DNA of 64,000 nucleotides from positions 43,683,935 to 43,747,934 of the forward strand of contig NC_058338.1 in the NCBI RefSeq assembly GCF_905475395.1. Reading direction: 5' to 3'. Shown piece by piece: positions 46,982 through 59,912 of this stretch (the stretch's first letter is position 1; each line of letters starts with the position of its first letter). The translations under genes were made by a program, and so were the position numbers. The notes beneath the pieces were generated by a model. That model ran no database searches. It was not told where the DNA came from and was given only the letters and a program-made list of their open reading frames with translations. The DNA is from Chrysoperla carnea (Eukaryota; Arthropoda; Insecta; Neuroptera; Chrysopidae).

Positions 46982-48336
46982 TTGTGTACAAAAAAAAAAG
47001 ATACATTTATATCGGCAAAGTAATTGGAGCAATATTAAAAATTGTATATATTTCACACTATCAGTGTTATGGAAACTTAAAGAAGTGCGAGTACGATAAC
47101 TTGAATTAGATAAAAGTTGTAACTTTTTATACTGCATTTAAATACGGACAAATTCTGAAAATTTGAGCGATGTTACTGGTGCTTTGAATTATGTATTTGT
47201 TGTCAAATTTCAGGATCTTTTACTTTCTGTGAGATGACGGTTGATGTTGCGGTCAGTCATCCTCTCTTTAAATTTAGCATTCTTTATATGTTTTTTCTAT
47301 AGCAAGAAAAAGATATATAGTATGTGGAAGGAACTAACTCTGTAGAGAAAGCGGCCGCTCACATAAAAATGCGAATACATTTTTAGTTATGCTGATCATG
47401 CTTAATAATATTGATATGTCGCGCTTCTTCAAGCAGCGCAGGCATAATCATTATCGAACCTCGATACAATTTTCTGAGCACCTTGACGAATCGTTTTGTC
47501 AAATATAAATACGTTACATTACATGTATCGTTTCGAGATCTTCAGAATACGAATATTTGCAAATTAGTTTTAATATCGAAAGGGAGGGGTAGTAAAAAAA
47601 ATTGGAGGAAAGGTAAGAATTTAGAACAAAGTGGAACTTTTCTCATTAAATTAGAATTATCAGCCACCTTATTTACGGGTAAACCGTAGAGTGACGGCAT
47701 ATTTTTTTTTTAAAGTACGAATTTGAAAATATTTATAATGTAATGTATCTTCTTCATAAGATCAAATTTGTTTTTATATAAGATTTTATTTTTGTTCTAT
47801 TTTCTGAGCTCACAATGAGTCAGTGTACTTTCAAAATTACCAGTTCTAGAGATGGTTGAACCAATTAAGGACAAATAATGTTATCTTTTTATTCTAATCT
47901 AGTGCAAGTTTATGTTATTTTTTATATTGTATATACAATTTCCAATTTTGTCCGATGTAAACAAAAATATACAAGATTATTATTAAAATTTATCATTTTT
48001 ATTTTAATGAAAATTTCAATTTCTTAATTTTAGAAATATAACAAAGTAATAATGTCCAATGTAATATAGAATGTGTCAATGGTAAAAGTCCGGGAGTTAA
48101 CTTTAAAATGGAACAACTTTCTACAATAAATTAATTTTAATATTTTTTAGACTAGGAGAATAGTTTTGTTGCTTTTGTTTTTACACGATCGCAAAGGAAG
48201 TGCTGTTTTCCGTCGTAACATCAGAACGGCTAGATGGATTTATTTATTGATGTTCTAGACTTTTATTTATTAAAAATCTAGTACATTTAGCCTATCATGA
48301 CAAATATTACGATATCTCAATAAATGAAATCTATTT
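46982..48336. other. Intergenic after SCYL3
   Basis: No gene is seen. Short open stretches, such as 47411-47689, lack recognisable protein features. Confidence 0.4.
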
Positions 48337-48700
48337 AATAATACTATGCAATTTTAACAAACGTGCGTTTAAAACAAAGTGTGTTAAAATCAGCGATTGT
48401 GTGACCTTAGCCTAAACCATCGATAAAATTTTTCACTTATTACTGGGTATTAAAAATCGTAACGATAATTTAGCAGCAACGACACTACGATCATTAGCCG
48501 ACTTAGTACCAATACTGGTCGCAGAAACAGTGATTAGTGGTAAATTTCAAAATAACGGAAAAAACGATAAATTATTTAGCGATGAACGCCTATTATCACA
48601 TAAAACGAAACAAAACTAGCACCACATTACGACATCATTTTGAATCTCTATTACTGGTGTTATTAGAAATACCGGTCGAAGAGATTGAGGATGTGAATAT
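48337..48700 (+). pseudogene. Decayed duplicate of the SCYL3 intron 4 / exon 5 junction
   Basis: This matches 46158-46500 of SCYL3 with many substitutions and small gaps. Shared blocks: GCAATTTTAACAAACGTGCG in the intron, then TTATTACTGGGTAT, CGTAACGATAATTTAG, ACACTACGATCATTAG, GACTTAGTACCAATA and AAATACCG. The acceptor reads CAC where SCYL3 has CAG. The frame carries insertions and a stop soon after the KTKQN stretch. It holds only the start of exon 5, so it was never a whole gene. Being 2 kb downstream in the same orientation, it is probably a local DNA duplication, not a retrocopy, since intron sequence is included. Confidence 0.85.
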
Positions 48701-48806
48701 TACTTAATAATACAAAATATTACATACATAAATAAGGACAAAATCAAAATCATTCCTTTAAATAATTACAGTTGAGTAAAATAAAAACTAATACAAACTA
48801 AAAATA

Positions 48807-48859
48807 ATACAACAGACTTACATCTTGCTAAATATGATTATTTAGTAAGTCTGTTGTAT
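48807..48859. repeat. Short hairpin
   Basis: ATACAACAGACTTA (48807-48820) is exactly inverted as TAAGTCTGTTGTAT (48846-48859), with an inner CTAAAT/ATTTAG pair. Confidence 0.65.
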
Positions 48860-49942
48860 GTTTTTTAATTTTATTGTTTTGAATAAACTTTCTTAATATA
48901 AACTAAAAAAAAAATAAAAATTAATTCATTGTAGAAAATTAATCTTTTTTAAATGGTTTCCCTGAAGGTTAATTGTGCTGTTGTAATACTAGTAGTAAAG
49001 GAGAGGTGGAAGTCTAGCAATAAAAAAATCATTCTATCCTGTACCAAACCTGGTTTGTTTCCTTTAGCTGTGTAATCATTGTTGAACGTTCCTGAGGTTT
49101 ATCATGAGTTATTCTAATATGATCCAGTCGAAGAACATGAAAAACCATTCCCCGTTTGCTTATCTTCTGGCAACTAAACTTTATCTTCATGCAGTTGTTA
49201 TGTCATAGATAGCAGTACCTATATTTCATCCAAAAATTAAAGACTGATCCAAGACACATTGTCTCGAAGGTACATGTAATTCAGAACATCCAAGTTTGAC
49301 CATAGGAAAATATTAATCGATAGAGTACTAGATGTATCGAAATCGTAAATATTTTATTAATTAAATACTTTAATTATTTTATTGAACTATGTACAACACG
49401 CAGATGGTCGCAGACAATGGAATTAAAGGACAAAATTAAAAACAATTTCAAATAGGAAAGTAATTCATTCAGTAATTAAACTTCATTTTATATTACGATA
49501 ACAAACTTACAAATAGTTTATTATTCGTAAAATATGACTGCAGATATAATATTAGGATTTGAAGATTCCCACCACTAAAAAGATCATCATAGGTACGCCT
49601 TTGAGAGGTCGACTTTTGTTTACAAAGTGTTTACACCCTTATTATCTTTACCCTCCATAACCCTTATAAACAACTGTGGATAATTTCAAAGATGCATTGA
49701 TTTTTTCCTTTGATCCTACTCTTAATAAGTTAACTAAAAATAAACATTGTAAAAAATCAAAAAAGCATTCACCAAATTATTCTATTCCGTAGGGTATTCC
49801 ATTCCATAGAATAATATAACCTAACGGATTCTATTCTATGAATGTTTCAATATCTGTGTTTTCATAAGATAAATTTTGGATAACAATAAATATTCAGTAA
49901 TTTAACGGAAAAAATGTAAAACGCAAATAAAATCCAATAAAA
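48860..49942. other. Intergenic before CMTR2
   Basis: No gene is supported. AT-rich, with a local cluster of ATTCTATTC/GAATAGAAT-like words near 49780-49850. Confidence 0.4.
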
Positions 49943-52812
49943 ATGACGAACTTTGTAGCAAATAAATATTTTAATAAGAAATTCATATTTACAAAAGATA
50001 AACATAAACATAATTTTAGGTTAGAAAAGCAACCGATTATCCAAACAAGATAAAATTTTTCGATAAACTCTTAATTTGTTTCAGTTTTGATAATGAAAAT
50101 CTACTGCCTTTCATAGAAAATTTATCAAAATTAAAAGAAGAATTGAATATCGTTAAAACTAAGACTGGAAATTATGATTTGGAATTATGGTCAGCGCACA
50201 CAAAATCTCGGGATATATCCCAAAGTATATTTCGTTATTTTCGGAATAAATTTCAACCTGAATTACTCACTCAAGCCTGGTTGAAGTTCCATGAAATTTT
50301 ATCAAATTTTGATATTGTACAGCGTCGTTATAGTATAGAGGAATTCAAAATGAATTCGATACATTTGTGCGAAGCGCCTGGGGCTTTTATTACATCGCTA
50401 AATCATTTTTTGGCAAATAATTTTACAAATTATAAGGTTTATAAAAAAAAATTCTTAAGAATAAAAATTTAATTTTATCCAATGCTTCAATGAATTAAAA
50501 TCAAAAGAAGTTAAATACATCCAAAATCGCAAATAATTTGATTTGCTGGATAGACTTGACAACCCGAAAATTACTGTTTTTCTATCTGAATGTTGATATT
50601 TCAGAATAACTCAAAAATATATTCTAGAATTTCGTAAGGAATTCATAGTTTCTGGGTGGGCTGGTGATTGAGAGAAAGTCTTACATATAAAAATAGATCT
50701 AATAAAACTTGAGAAATATTTATCTCAAATATAATAGCACAGAAAATTAATACTAAAAAAACTTTTTTTTAAAGCTTTGAAAATGTCAGATCTGGGTATG
50801 ATTTTGGAAAACTTTTATAAATATATGAAAAAAGAATAAGTCTTAAAAACTCTGAATTTACATTTGTTTTTGGACTCTCTGATGCAGACTTGATAAGTCT
50901 GGCTAACTCTGAATTAGACAATTCAAAAAGGTTGACAAATTCAGAATTTCAAAAACTTTTTCGTATTGCCTAAGATTTTTCCAGTGTTTATAAGACTTAT
51001 GAAGACTTATTCTTTCGTCAAATTTTTTTCCCACCAGGGCTAAATTAAAATAATTGGTTAAAAGCAAATTTTCATTCAATGTTAGTTTAATATAATAATG
51101 CAAAGTAATTTTACAAAAGACCATTTTAGTTTTCATATTTGGGCATGACTTTGAATCCCTATTATGGTGGTAATAATTTGAAAGAAATGATTTCACAAGA
51201 TCGATTTATTCTTAATAAATTTGAGCATTGGTATTTTGGGGAAGATGATACTGGTGATATTAAGAATTTTGATAATTATCTTGGTTTAATATCACATTGT
51301 AAATCTAAATTTGAATCTGAGGTACGTTTAATCAAAAAATTATCGCAATTGATTTGCGATAATTTATATATTATCTTATTTGTTGCAAATCAAAAATAAA
51401 ATTATTCTAGGTGAATTTAGTAACTGCTGATGGCAGTGTAAATTGTATGGATGATCCTGGAAATCAAGAAAATATTGTATGGCATTTGATTTTCTGTGAA
51501 ACTATTTCAGCATTAACAATTTTAAAAAAGGGTTTGTAATCATACATTTTTTTGTTCGTTGTATGTAAAAATAGTTTTATCTAGATCTAGAAAAATAGCC
51601 TACAAAATATAAAAAAATATAGAAAAATATTTGAACCAAATTTAAATTTCATGAATATTCCCTATTTATTTATTATAAAAGTGTTATTCAATCGTTGATT
51701 TATTTTTAGGTGGAAATTTCGTGTTAAAAATATTTACAATATTTGAAAATAATTCAATAGCATTATTAATATTGTTAAACGAATGTTTTGAACGTGTTAC
51801 CGTTTTCAAACCGTGTACCTCAAAAGCTGGAAATTCAGAATTATACATCGTATGTGAAAATTATATATATACCATTGAACTTCATGAAAATTATACACAA
51901 TTTTTAGACATGTATCGAAATGGATCTAGTGAAAAATTTTATGAATACATCACGACCAGTAATATTAATTACGAACAAATATATGAATGTGCAAAATTAT
52001 TTACAAACTATCAGATTGAAACTATCTCAAATAATTTATTCACATTTGGATTTAATTTTTTGGATGATAGCGAATTAAATCAATTAAAAAGTAATATTGT
52101 TAAATTTTACACAAAATTATGTAAACCCAAAAAATTGAATCCACAATTTGCTCTAATGAATACATACGAGGATACACTTTTCATAAATCGATGTTATTTA
52201 AAAAGTGTTCCTAATTTTTTTCAAAAAGAAAATGGTGATTACACGTTTTTTAATTCGACAATTAATTTGGATACAATTCAAGTTCATATAACCATTGGCA
52301 AATCTTTTAGAAAAATTTTAAGTTCAAAATTTTGTGATGATCATAATATTACTGATTTTGAAAATAATTTTCTAAAAATTGAAAATTGTGATTCAAATAC
52401 AATTAATTTTGAGCAGATCTTTGAACCAAACAATTATGATACGTCTGATAAACTGGTTTGTAAGAATTTATTAAATTTAGTATGTAAATTTTCTGAACAT
52501 GAAAATTTGTTTATTATTAATTATTTTCCTTTAACAATTTTTAGCGTAAATTTTTTATTTATTTTAAAACAATGTTTTGAGTATGTAAGTTGTAATTATG
52601 AAAAACGATTATTAGTTTTTGAAAATTTTATTAAAAATGATAATGCAATAAATATTTTACAAACAATATTAAATGAACAAAACAATTTAATTAAATTGAA
52701 TGATAATAAAACTATTACACGTTTTTTAAATCCTAAGATTATATTTTTAGATATTTTTTATGAATTTGTTAAATTTTTTAATAATAATAGTTTTAATTGT
52801 ACAAATGATTAA
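49943..52812 (+). CDS. CMTR2: Cap-specific mRNA 2'-O-methyltransferase 2
   Basis: Methylates the 2'-O of the second transcribed nucleotide of capped mRNA (cap2), using S-adenosylmethionine. Five exons close in phase to 614 aa: 49943-50019, 50085-50436, 51130-51321, 51411-51531, 51710-52812 (human CMTR2 is 770 aa, so this is shorter in the C-terminal half). The methyltransferase domain is clear: TQAWLKFHEIL with the first catalytic Lys, HLCEAPGAFITSLNHFL for SAM binding, TLNPYYGGNN, HWYFGEDDTGDI, LVTADGS with the catalytic Asp, GGNFVLKIFTIFE with the second Lys, and VFKPCTSKAGNSELYIVC. The C-terminal half corresponds to the degenerate second fold and is very AT- and Asn/Lys-rich. The first exon (MTNFVANKYFNKKF) is inferred from splice phase and is the least certain part. 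Confidence 0.92.
51615..51665 (-). repeat. Fragment of the CCT3-intron MITE in CMTR2 intron 4
   Basis: Reads, on the minus strand, as the left end of the element at 57630-58004: AATAGGGAATATTCATGAAA then TTTAAATTTGGTTCAAATAT. Only one end is present. Confidence 0.7.
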
Positions 52813-53761
52813 ATTCATGGATTAATCCAAAAAATATATTTAATTAATATTATGAAAGTTGTTTTAAATTTACTCATTATTATTAACCAAGTGAAAACTT
52901 TTTGAATAGGGCTCAAATAAAAGAAGCGGGATCCACGACATGTTTGAAATAATTATGTGATAAGATAAAATTTAAATTAAATGGTATTTATTCTAAAATT
53001 TAATTAACAGAATATTGTAGCTCCTATTAAAATTTTAGGTCACATAATCGCATGATTAAATCCGAAAATATTACAATATACAGAGAGAACCGAAAACTAT
53101 GAAGAATCAACGTAGAAGGGTATGTGTATAATGCTATTGATACACCTAGTACCCGTTAGGGTACTAGGTTCTATTATTCTTAACTATCTTAATATAGCTA
53201 ACCAAATTAAAGGAATATACTTTGATATCTCTCTTTGAATATGCACTACTGTTACATAGATATTTCAAAATGTTTTAAGAAACATTTTTTTTTGAGGAGA
53301 AGCCATACAAAATATATGAGAGTAACAGCTTTCGTGAAATCATTCGTGGGTTTTTTTTATTTCGATTATCGTGATACTTATAGCCATGGGCGTACCTAAT
53401 TTTTGGTCCAACGGTAGGCAAAACAGTATGTATTAATGTTAGTATGTATTAATATGGGAATATCAGTTATGTGTGTGTGGCTATTTAAGAGTGGATATCT
53501 TTCTTTATTTACATGACGTCAAAAAACAAACGATTGTGTAATCAACACTGTCTATACATGGTATTTCAACAATTAACTCAGTCAATTGTTTGTTTTCACT
53601 TCTTTTTATTAGTATGGACTATTATTTGGTAACTATCTATGACTTGGATACAAATATATGTTACACTCTGTATTTTTAACCAAACTAATTGACCTTGTAA
53701 ATTCAATATGATTCATCGTAATTTCACTTTTAAATAAATATTAGGTACATGTAAAAATGAA
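52813..53761. other. Intergenic, CMTR2 to sulfiredoxin
   Basis: No gene is seen. Contains copy D of the dispersed repeat family at about 53425-53605; the sulfiredoxin promoter must lie between this repeat and 53762. Confidence 0.5.
53425..53605 (-). repeat. Dispersed repeat family, partial copy D
   Basis: Matches the reverse complement of 40400-40570: TATTAATATGGGAATATCAG, GAGTGGATATCTTTCTTTA, GACGTCAAAAAACAAACG and TCAATTGTTTGTTTTCACTT. It ends about 155 bp before the sulfiredoxin start codon. Confidence 0.65.
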
Positions 53762-54142
53762 ATGATCAACATTTTAAAATTGTCATCTCAAAAACAAATT
53801 TTTACAAAAATGTTTAGTATTCATAGTAATACAATTTCTGAAGTGCATGATATACCAATGAAAGTATTAATTCGACCATTTCCACCTGAAGTTGATGAAA
53901 ATAAAGTACAATCGTTAATGAAAACAATTTCCGATCCAAATGAAATTCAAAATGTACCACCAGTTGACGTACTCTGGATAAAAGGCCGTGAAGGAGGTGA
54001 TTACTATTATTCATTTGGTGGATGCCATCGATATACAGCGTATAAACGGTTAAATAAATCAACGATACCAGCGAAATTGGTTAAGTCAACAATCGAAGAT
54101 TTGAAGTGTTATTTAGGTTCAAGTACACCTGATTTAAAATAA
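53762..54142 (+). CDS. Srxn1: Sulfiredoxin
   Basis: ATP-dependent enzyme that repairs the over-oxidised (sulfinic) cysteine of typical 2-Cys peroxiredoxins, restoring peroxide defence. A single exon of 126 aa covers the full ParB/sulfiredoxin fold: [26 protein letters not shown] in pieces, [28 protein letters not shown] with the catalytic Cys at 88 and the phosphate-binding [20 protein letters not shown], and the family-typical end [10 protein letters not shown]. The start at 53762 gives about 25 residues before the conserved core; they are basic and hydrophobic ([15 protein letters not shown]) and could be a weak mitochondrial leader. A second ATG, M17, would give a cytosolic form. AATAAA signals follow at 54221 and 54233. 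Confidence 0.95.
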   Translation: MINILKLSSQKQIFTKMFSIHSNTISEVHDIPMKVLIRPFPPEVDENKVQSLMKTISDPNEIQNVPPVDVLWIKGREGGDYYYSFGGCHRYTAYKRLNKSTIPAKLVKSTIEDLKCYLGSSTPDLK

Positions 54143-54790
54143 ATTTTTGAATTTAGGAACATTAAAAATACTAAGTTGTGTTTAAATTAAAAAGTGTTTG
54201 TAAAACAGATTCTAATTTTAAATAAACTTTGTAATAAATAAAAATAGTAATTTTCAATACTTTATTTTTAATCGTTACCCCAATAAAAGTTCAGTTCCGT
54301 TAGGCTATATGTTCATTTCATTTTCAGTCTGGTAAATTCAAATAATCTTTGTGAGGCGGGTTATTTCAAAATGAGTCTTATTTACTTGATACTTTTTTGG
54401 CAAATGAAAAGAAAATCTTACGGGAATCCACCACCAACAATATTTTTATTGTACCACAATTGATTATTTATCTTGAGATAGTTTACTTTAAGTAAGGTTT
54501 TGAAATCCATTTATATTATTTTAAGAATTTTTTGGCTTTTAAGTTTGGACAATGATTATTTTGGAACCTTTGAATATGGAAGTAGTAAAAAAATTGCTGC
54601 GGTAATACAAATATTCTACCATATTTTTTTCCAACAAGAAATGAATAACGGGGTCTCAATAAAGAATAATATATCTGAAATCCAGTCGTCTTAAAATAAA
54701 CTCTCAAAAACATGACCAGTTCTCGTATCATTATGAAACCAAACTGAAATTGTTCCACAATTTTAGGCTGAGACCTCATTTATTGCGTTT

Positions 54791-54882
54791 AGCTGAAGTT
54801 ATCGCTCCATTTATGGACAATCTATTTTTACTTTAAGATAGATATATGGAGCGCCGAAACTAACCGAGCGATAACTTCAGCT
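54791..54882. repeat. Hairpin with perfect 17-bp arms
   Basis: AGCTGAAGTTATCGCTC (54791-54807) is exactly inverted at 54866-54882. An inner GCTCCAT/ATGGAGC pair extends the fold with an offset. It is probably a foldback element. Confidence 0.7.
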
Positions 54883-55189
54883 TTATTAATTCCTTGTATG
54901 AAATTCTTACAAGAAGTTTTTATGGAGAAGCAAATACGCTACACTTCATAATATATTATACATTTCCTGCTGTCATAAGTAGAGGTTGCATAAGATGATT
55001 TTAATACTTCAATCAGTGATGAATTGTTAAAAAAAACTCAAATGAGTGAGATTTTTTTTGTGGGAAAATAAAAAACCTTTAACAAAAAAGCACTCTTTAT
55101 TATTAAGTAGCCAATAATTTAATTCGTGTGACATTCAAGTTTTACTGACTCAAAGTTGAATGCAGATAGATTTTAATTTTTTTCAATTT

Positions 55190-55400
55190 ACTGATGCTTC
55201 GATCATAGCTTACGGATGTCGTTGGTAAAGCGTAGTATATTTTTAAAGCTGTACTAACATTAGGAAACGCTTCTTGCAAATCATGCTTTCACAGATGTTG
55301 TAACAGATCGAACGCAAGTTCTTCGCAAAAATCAACAGCATCCAAGTCTTTAGAATATTTTCGTACTAGATGGATTCCATTCATCAGCAAATCCTTGGGT
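55190..55400 (-). pseudogene. Decayed hAT-type transposase C-terminus
   Basis: On the minus strand the translation reads SKDLDAVDFCEELAFDLLQHL, a stop, then LQEAFPNVSTALKIYYALPTTSVSYDRSISKLK. The second block matches the hAT dimerisation region (normally ...FPN...ALRIxLTLPVTVASxERSFSKLK), as found in hAT transposases and TTF-type/MYM-like zinc-finger proteins derived from them. There is a stop within the region and substitutions at conserved sites (SYDRS for SxERS), so it is a relic of a plain DNA transposon. Confidence 0.7.
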
Positions 55401-56130
55401 CCAACGTAGGATATATTGATAAATCAGCAAAGGATATGCCCGAAAACCAACTGGGCACCAACACATTATATTATGATTTCGAGGGAAAGTGGACAATTTT
55501 AGGAGGGTTCATCGATTATTTAAATTAAAACCTTAATAAATTATTGAAAACAATAAAACCCGTTGTGCCTGGACTAATTAAGGATGTATGAGCACGGTAG
55601 TGTGGACAAAATGTAAAAAAAATATTTATTTCCTATTTTGATGGTGAATTATAATTTAAGACGAAAGGTAAAAATCAAATTTTTCGATATCTGGAGTAAT
55701 TTTCAAAATATCGAAAAATTGTATTCTTATTTTTCGTCTACATTCATGAAGTTATAACAAAATTCATCATCAAAGTTCAAAATAAGGTATAAATAATTTC
55801 AACCACAAGCCTAAACTTGCCTTGACCCTCGTACTACCTTAATATAAATCTTTTTCTTTATTGTTTGCTCTAGAAAATTTTGTTTGCGTAAGTATTTCTA
55901 CCGAATAATAAAATAAAAATATTAACCTAATAAGTATAAATTTTTTTTATTAAAGTTACTAATTTTACAAAAAATAGTGAACAATAAAAATGTAACGAAA
56001 AAAAAATGCAGAATGTTTAAAAAGAATAAGCTTTGAATTAATAATACGTGAATTAAGGTTAATAATTTAAAGCGGTAGTGTGAATCTTTCAAAATAAATG
56101 ATTAAGTTACTGAAAACAAGAAAAATATAT

Positions 56131-58835
56131 CTATTCTTCAATCGCTGCTTGCTGGGATTGAACTTGTGGTTGATCTTTGTTACCATCCCTCTTTTTACTA
56201 CCAGATACTATGTCATCAATTCGTAATAAAAGAATAGCGGTTTCAACAGCTGTTTTATACGTTTGCAACTTAACTGATAATGGTTCCCATAAACCTTTCT
56301 CTTGCATTTGAACTAATTCCCCGGTTTCACCATCGATACCCCATGTGCAAGGGCCAGCGTCACCTTGGTACGAAGCATGCTTAGCACGTAACGAAGTTAA
56401 AGTACGAATTGTATTCGCTCCACAATTTTGCGCTAATGTTTTAGGAATAATTTCAAGCGCAGTTGCAACAGCTCTGTAAGGACCATGTTTAGATTTTTGG
56501 GATAATGCTTGAGAAACAGCCATTTCGATAGCACCTCCACCAGGCACCATACGTGGTGATAATACTAAATTTCTAGCTACATGTAAAGCATCTTGTAAAT
56601 TACGTTCGGTTTCATTGAGTACATCTTTGCTGGCTCCACGTAACAAGATTGTACACGCTTTTGGATCTTGACATTCAACGATAAATGTGAAATATTCATC
56701 ACCAATTTTTTTTACTTCGAACAGACCACATTTGGTACCAACATCAGATTCACGTAATTCTTCGGTACGATTAACTACAATTGCACCACAAGCACGAGCA
56801 ATACGATTGTTATCAGTTTTACGCACACGTCGAATAGCAGTGATACCAGCTTTTAGTAAGAAATGTTGAGCTAAATCGCTTACGCCTTTTTCAGTGATTA
56901 CAACATCGGGTTTAACAGCGATTATGTCAGCACAAATACGTGCAACGTGCTCCTCTTCTAATTCTAACATTCGCGTAAAATCCTGCAATAAAATATACAA
57001 ATTAAATAGAAATTAAAGGCAAATGGGATACCCCAAAAGTGTACAGTCGATAAAACTTAGCTGTTTCGAATAATAGCTGAAACTTCATTTTATAAGACAA
57101 ACTAATAGTTAAGTTCTGAATTAAGAAATAATAATGAACTCAAAAACTTACTTGTTCTCCCATAATTTCAACATTTGTTTGACTTTCTCCTTTCTTATAT
57201 TCTAACGGGCAATCTAACAACACAATTCGAGGATTCTTAATTAATCGTCTCATTTTAGAATGTGTTACATCTTTGTTGATCATAACACCATTAAGTACAG
57301 ATGAATCATCAATTGTTCCACCAGGAATCTTCTCGACTTTGGCATAACGTTTAATGTCGACTTCAGTACGACCACCTTCAGTTAACGTGACCTTTTGTAC
57401 GGCATCTAATGCTATATCCACAGCTAAGTCAGACCAACGCCCAATAAATTTCGTTCCAACACAAGCACGAACCTTAAAACAAATTTTGTTATTATATATG
57501 AGTGAGCTTTTCGCTACGAAAAAACTCGCTTTGAAAATCGAATCTTCGGTAAAATTCACATTAAATTTGTTTTTACCCATCCAAAAAACATTGACAAATT
57601 ATATTGATGCTATCATTTTTATTTATTACAATAGGGAATATTCATGAAATTTAAATTTGGTTCAAATATTTTTCTTCCGTAACTTTATTGACTGGACATT
57701 TCAACTAAACCATTATTTTAGTAATTAATATCTTTTTAATTACTTAAAATTAATTAATAAAAGAACATTCAGTGAGGGCATTTAAAAATTTCTAAAACGG
57801 AAATTCAAACTTTTATACGGACTTCACATCTTCACAGAGAGCGCAAAAAAACTGCGTTTAAATATCTCAAAATTATAATGTATTTTAAATATTTTTTTAC
57901 ACTTAAATACAGCATTTTTAAGCAGTATTTATATTTTTTACTTTGTTATAACGGTGTAAACAATGAATTAAAAATATAAAAAAAATACATGAATATTCCC
58001 TATTAAGACTAAAAAATTCGTCATCGCTTTACTAAAATTTCATCGAATCTCCTTTACAAAAGTTATTTTAATGCCAAAAAATCTTTATCATGCCGGCATA
58101 AATGTGGCGTTACGATTTGGCGACGTTTTTTGTGTTCATTCCTCCGAGTTTTTATATTAAAAATAAGCTATTACTTACAACTTGAGCGAGTTGTTTACGG
58201 TCGTTAACATCTAGTGGTACACTTAATGGCCCTTCTAAAAGTTGAATCATGTCTTCTAAAGCTTGGCGATAGTCTCTAATAATAACTGTCGGATGCATGT
58301 TCTGTGCTAAAAATTGTTCGGCTGCAGCTAACATTTCTCCAGCTAAGACAATTACCGATGTAGTGCCATCACCTACCTATTAAATAAAGAAAAATTTAGA
58401 ATGTTTCAATCGAATAAAATGGTATCGGCTCTCACCTCTTCATCTTGTGTTCGAGCAATTTCAATCATACTCTTTGCTGCGGGATGTTGCACAGTAATTT
58501 CACGTAGAATTGCGTTACCATCATTAGTCATTACTATTCCACCCATTGGATCCATCAACATTTTTAACATAGCTTGAGGTCCTAAACATGTTCGAATCAC
58601 ATCGGCAATTGTCTAAAACAATAAAACCGTAAAATCAAAACTAACAATTTCATATTATGTATAAAAAAAAATTACCTTTCCGGCATTAATATTCTCCAAC
58701 TGTACTTTTCTACCTGAATCACGTTTCGTATTTTGGCCTGAACAATAAATTTATTAGTCATTATGAATTCTAGTGCAAGAAAAAATGGATTTACTTACTT
58801 AATACTAATATTGGGGCAGCTCCCGATCCAAACAT
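56131..58835 (-). CDS. CCT3: T-complex protein 1 subunit gamma (chaperonin CCT3)
   Basis: Subunit of the cytosolic TRiC/CCT chaperonin, which folds actin, tubulin and other proteins in an ATP cycle. Six exons on the minus strand: 58835-58799, 58737-58676, 58612-58436, 58376-58179, 57472-57152, 56982-56131. They give 548 aa (human 545). Motifs: [25 protein letters not shown] in pieces, [30 protein letters not shown] (the ATP-binding GDGTT), [64 protein letters not shown] and a C-terminal [24 protein letters not shown]. The short first exon encodes [12 protein letters not shown]. Intron 4 carries a TIR element. Nothing essential is missing. Confidence 0.96.
57630..58004. mobile_element. MITE with AATAGGGAATATTCATG ends, CCT3 intron 4
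   Basis: AATAGGGAATATTCATG (57630-57646) is exactly inverted at 57988-58004: a 17-bp perfect TIR around 375 bp of non-coding AT-rich DNA. A second, partial copy lies in CMTR2 intron 4 (51615-51665). The target duplication is not clear. Confidence 0.72.
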
Positions 58836-59912
58836 TTTAATTTAATTTTCTTGAAAAAATTCACGTGCTATTCAATTATAATGTATTTTGGTGTAGGATG
58901 ACTTTTGATGAAGATTCGAATACCATAGAATAATCAAATGTGTAATAATCACCATAGAGAATGATTATTATAAAGAGCGCCATGTTTTAAAAAATAATTA
59001 TTAAAACAATGTTTTTAATTGTTTGAAATATTTATTAATGAATTTATTACTTATAAAAGATAAAGTGAAATCATGAAACGTTTTTTTTTTCGCTTTTCTT
59101 TTCAAGTAAAAATTCGATTTGCATAAAGCATTTCAATTCTTTCCCAGACAAGGGGTAAGTAAAAATTAATTATCTTAGAAGCCTTCCCACTGTTCTTGTT
59201 CATTTAAATTCTATAAGAAATGCATAATATAAATGCAATGACTTAAATAGAATCGCAACTACCGGATAACATTGCTTCTTTTGTGTTTTTCGACTCTCAG
59301 ATATGTGGCTCTGCTACTTACATTTCCGTCAAATGTCGAAAATCTATGAACTTTGTTTCGAATTTTCTTGAAAATGCCGATAAAAAAGAAAATAGGAGAG
59401 ATGTAGCAAATTAACTTATATAAAAAATACATACACATATTCAAAAGCAACATCACCGCTCAAAAATTAAATTAAATTTTTAAAACTGTCTCAATCAATA
59501 GGGTAAGATGAAGCACTTAAAGTCAAATGTACCTTGAATCATTTTATTTTTCTCGGCAGATGTTGATATCTGGTCTAGAAATTAGAAGAAATCGATTTTT
59601 TTGCATATATTAATAGATTAGAACCATAAAGAATAATATGTCCTTAAACGGATTTTTCAAAATTAGAATTATTTTCAGAGATGCATCGGATTTTTGGTAG
59701 CGAAGTTTGAATTGATCGCTCTGTACGGTGAGCTTCTGCTGCTTCAAAAGAAGGCAAAACAGCACGGCTAGCAGAAATAACTTTGCAAGACATTATAAAT
59801 GAAGTAGAAGAGGGCCAATTTATGGATCTCGGATCCCCGAGTAATCCTAAGTGAGTTATATTATTACCCGAGTAATCCTAAGTGAGTTACTCTGCTGGAA
59901 CTGTATAAATTT
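58836..59912. other. Intergenic, upstream of CCT3
   Basis: Includes the CCT3 promoter, not resolved further. No other gene is seen. Near 59838-59890 a segment of about 30 bp containing GAGTAATCCTAAGTGAGTTA is present twice in tandem. Confidence 0.45.

Larger units (their letters stand above)
54143..56130. other. Intergenic, sulfiredoxin to CCT3 (convergent)
   Basis: No intact gene. It holds a hairpin at 54791-54882 and a decayed hAT-type transposase piece at about 55190-55400. The end near 56100 is the 3' region of CCT3. Confidence 0.5.
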
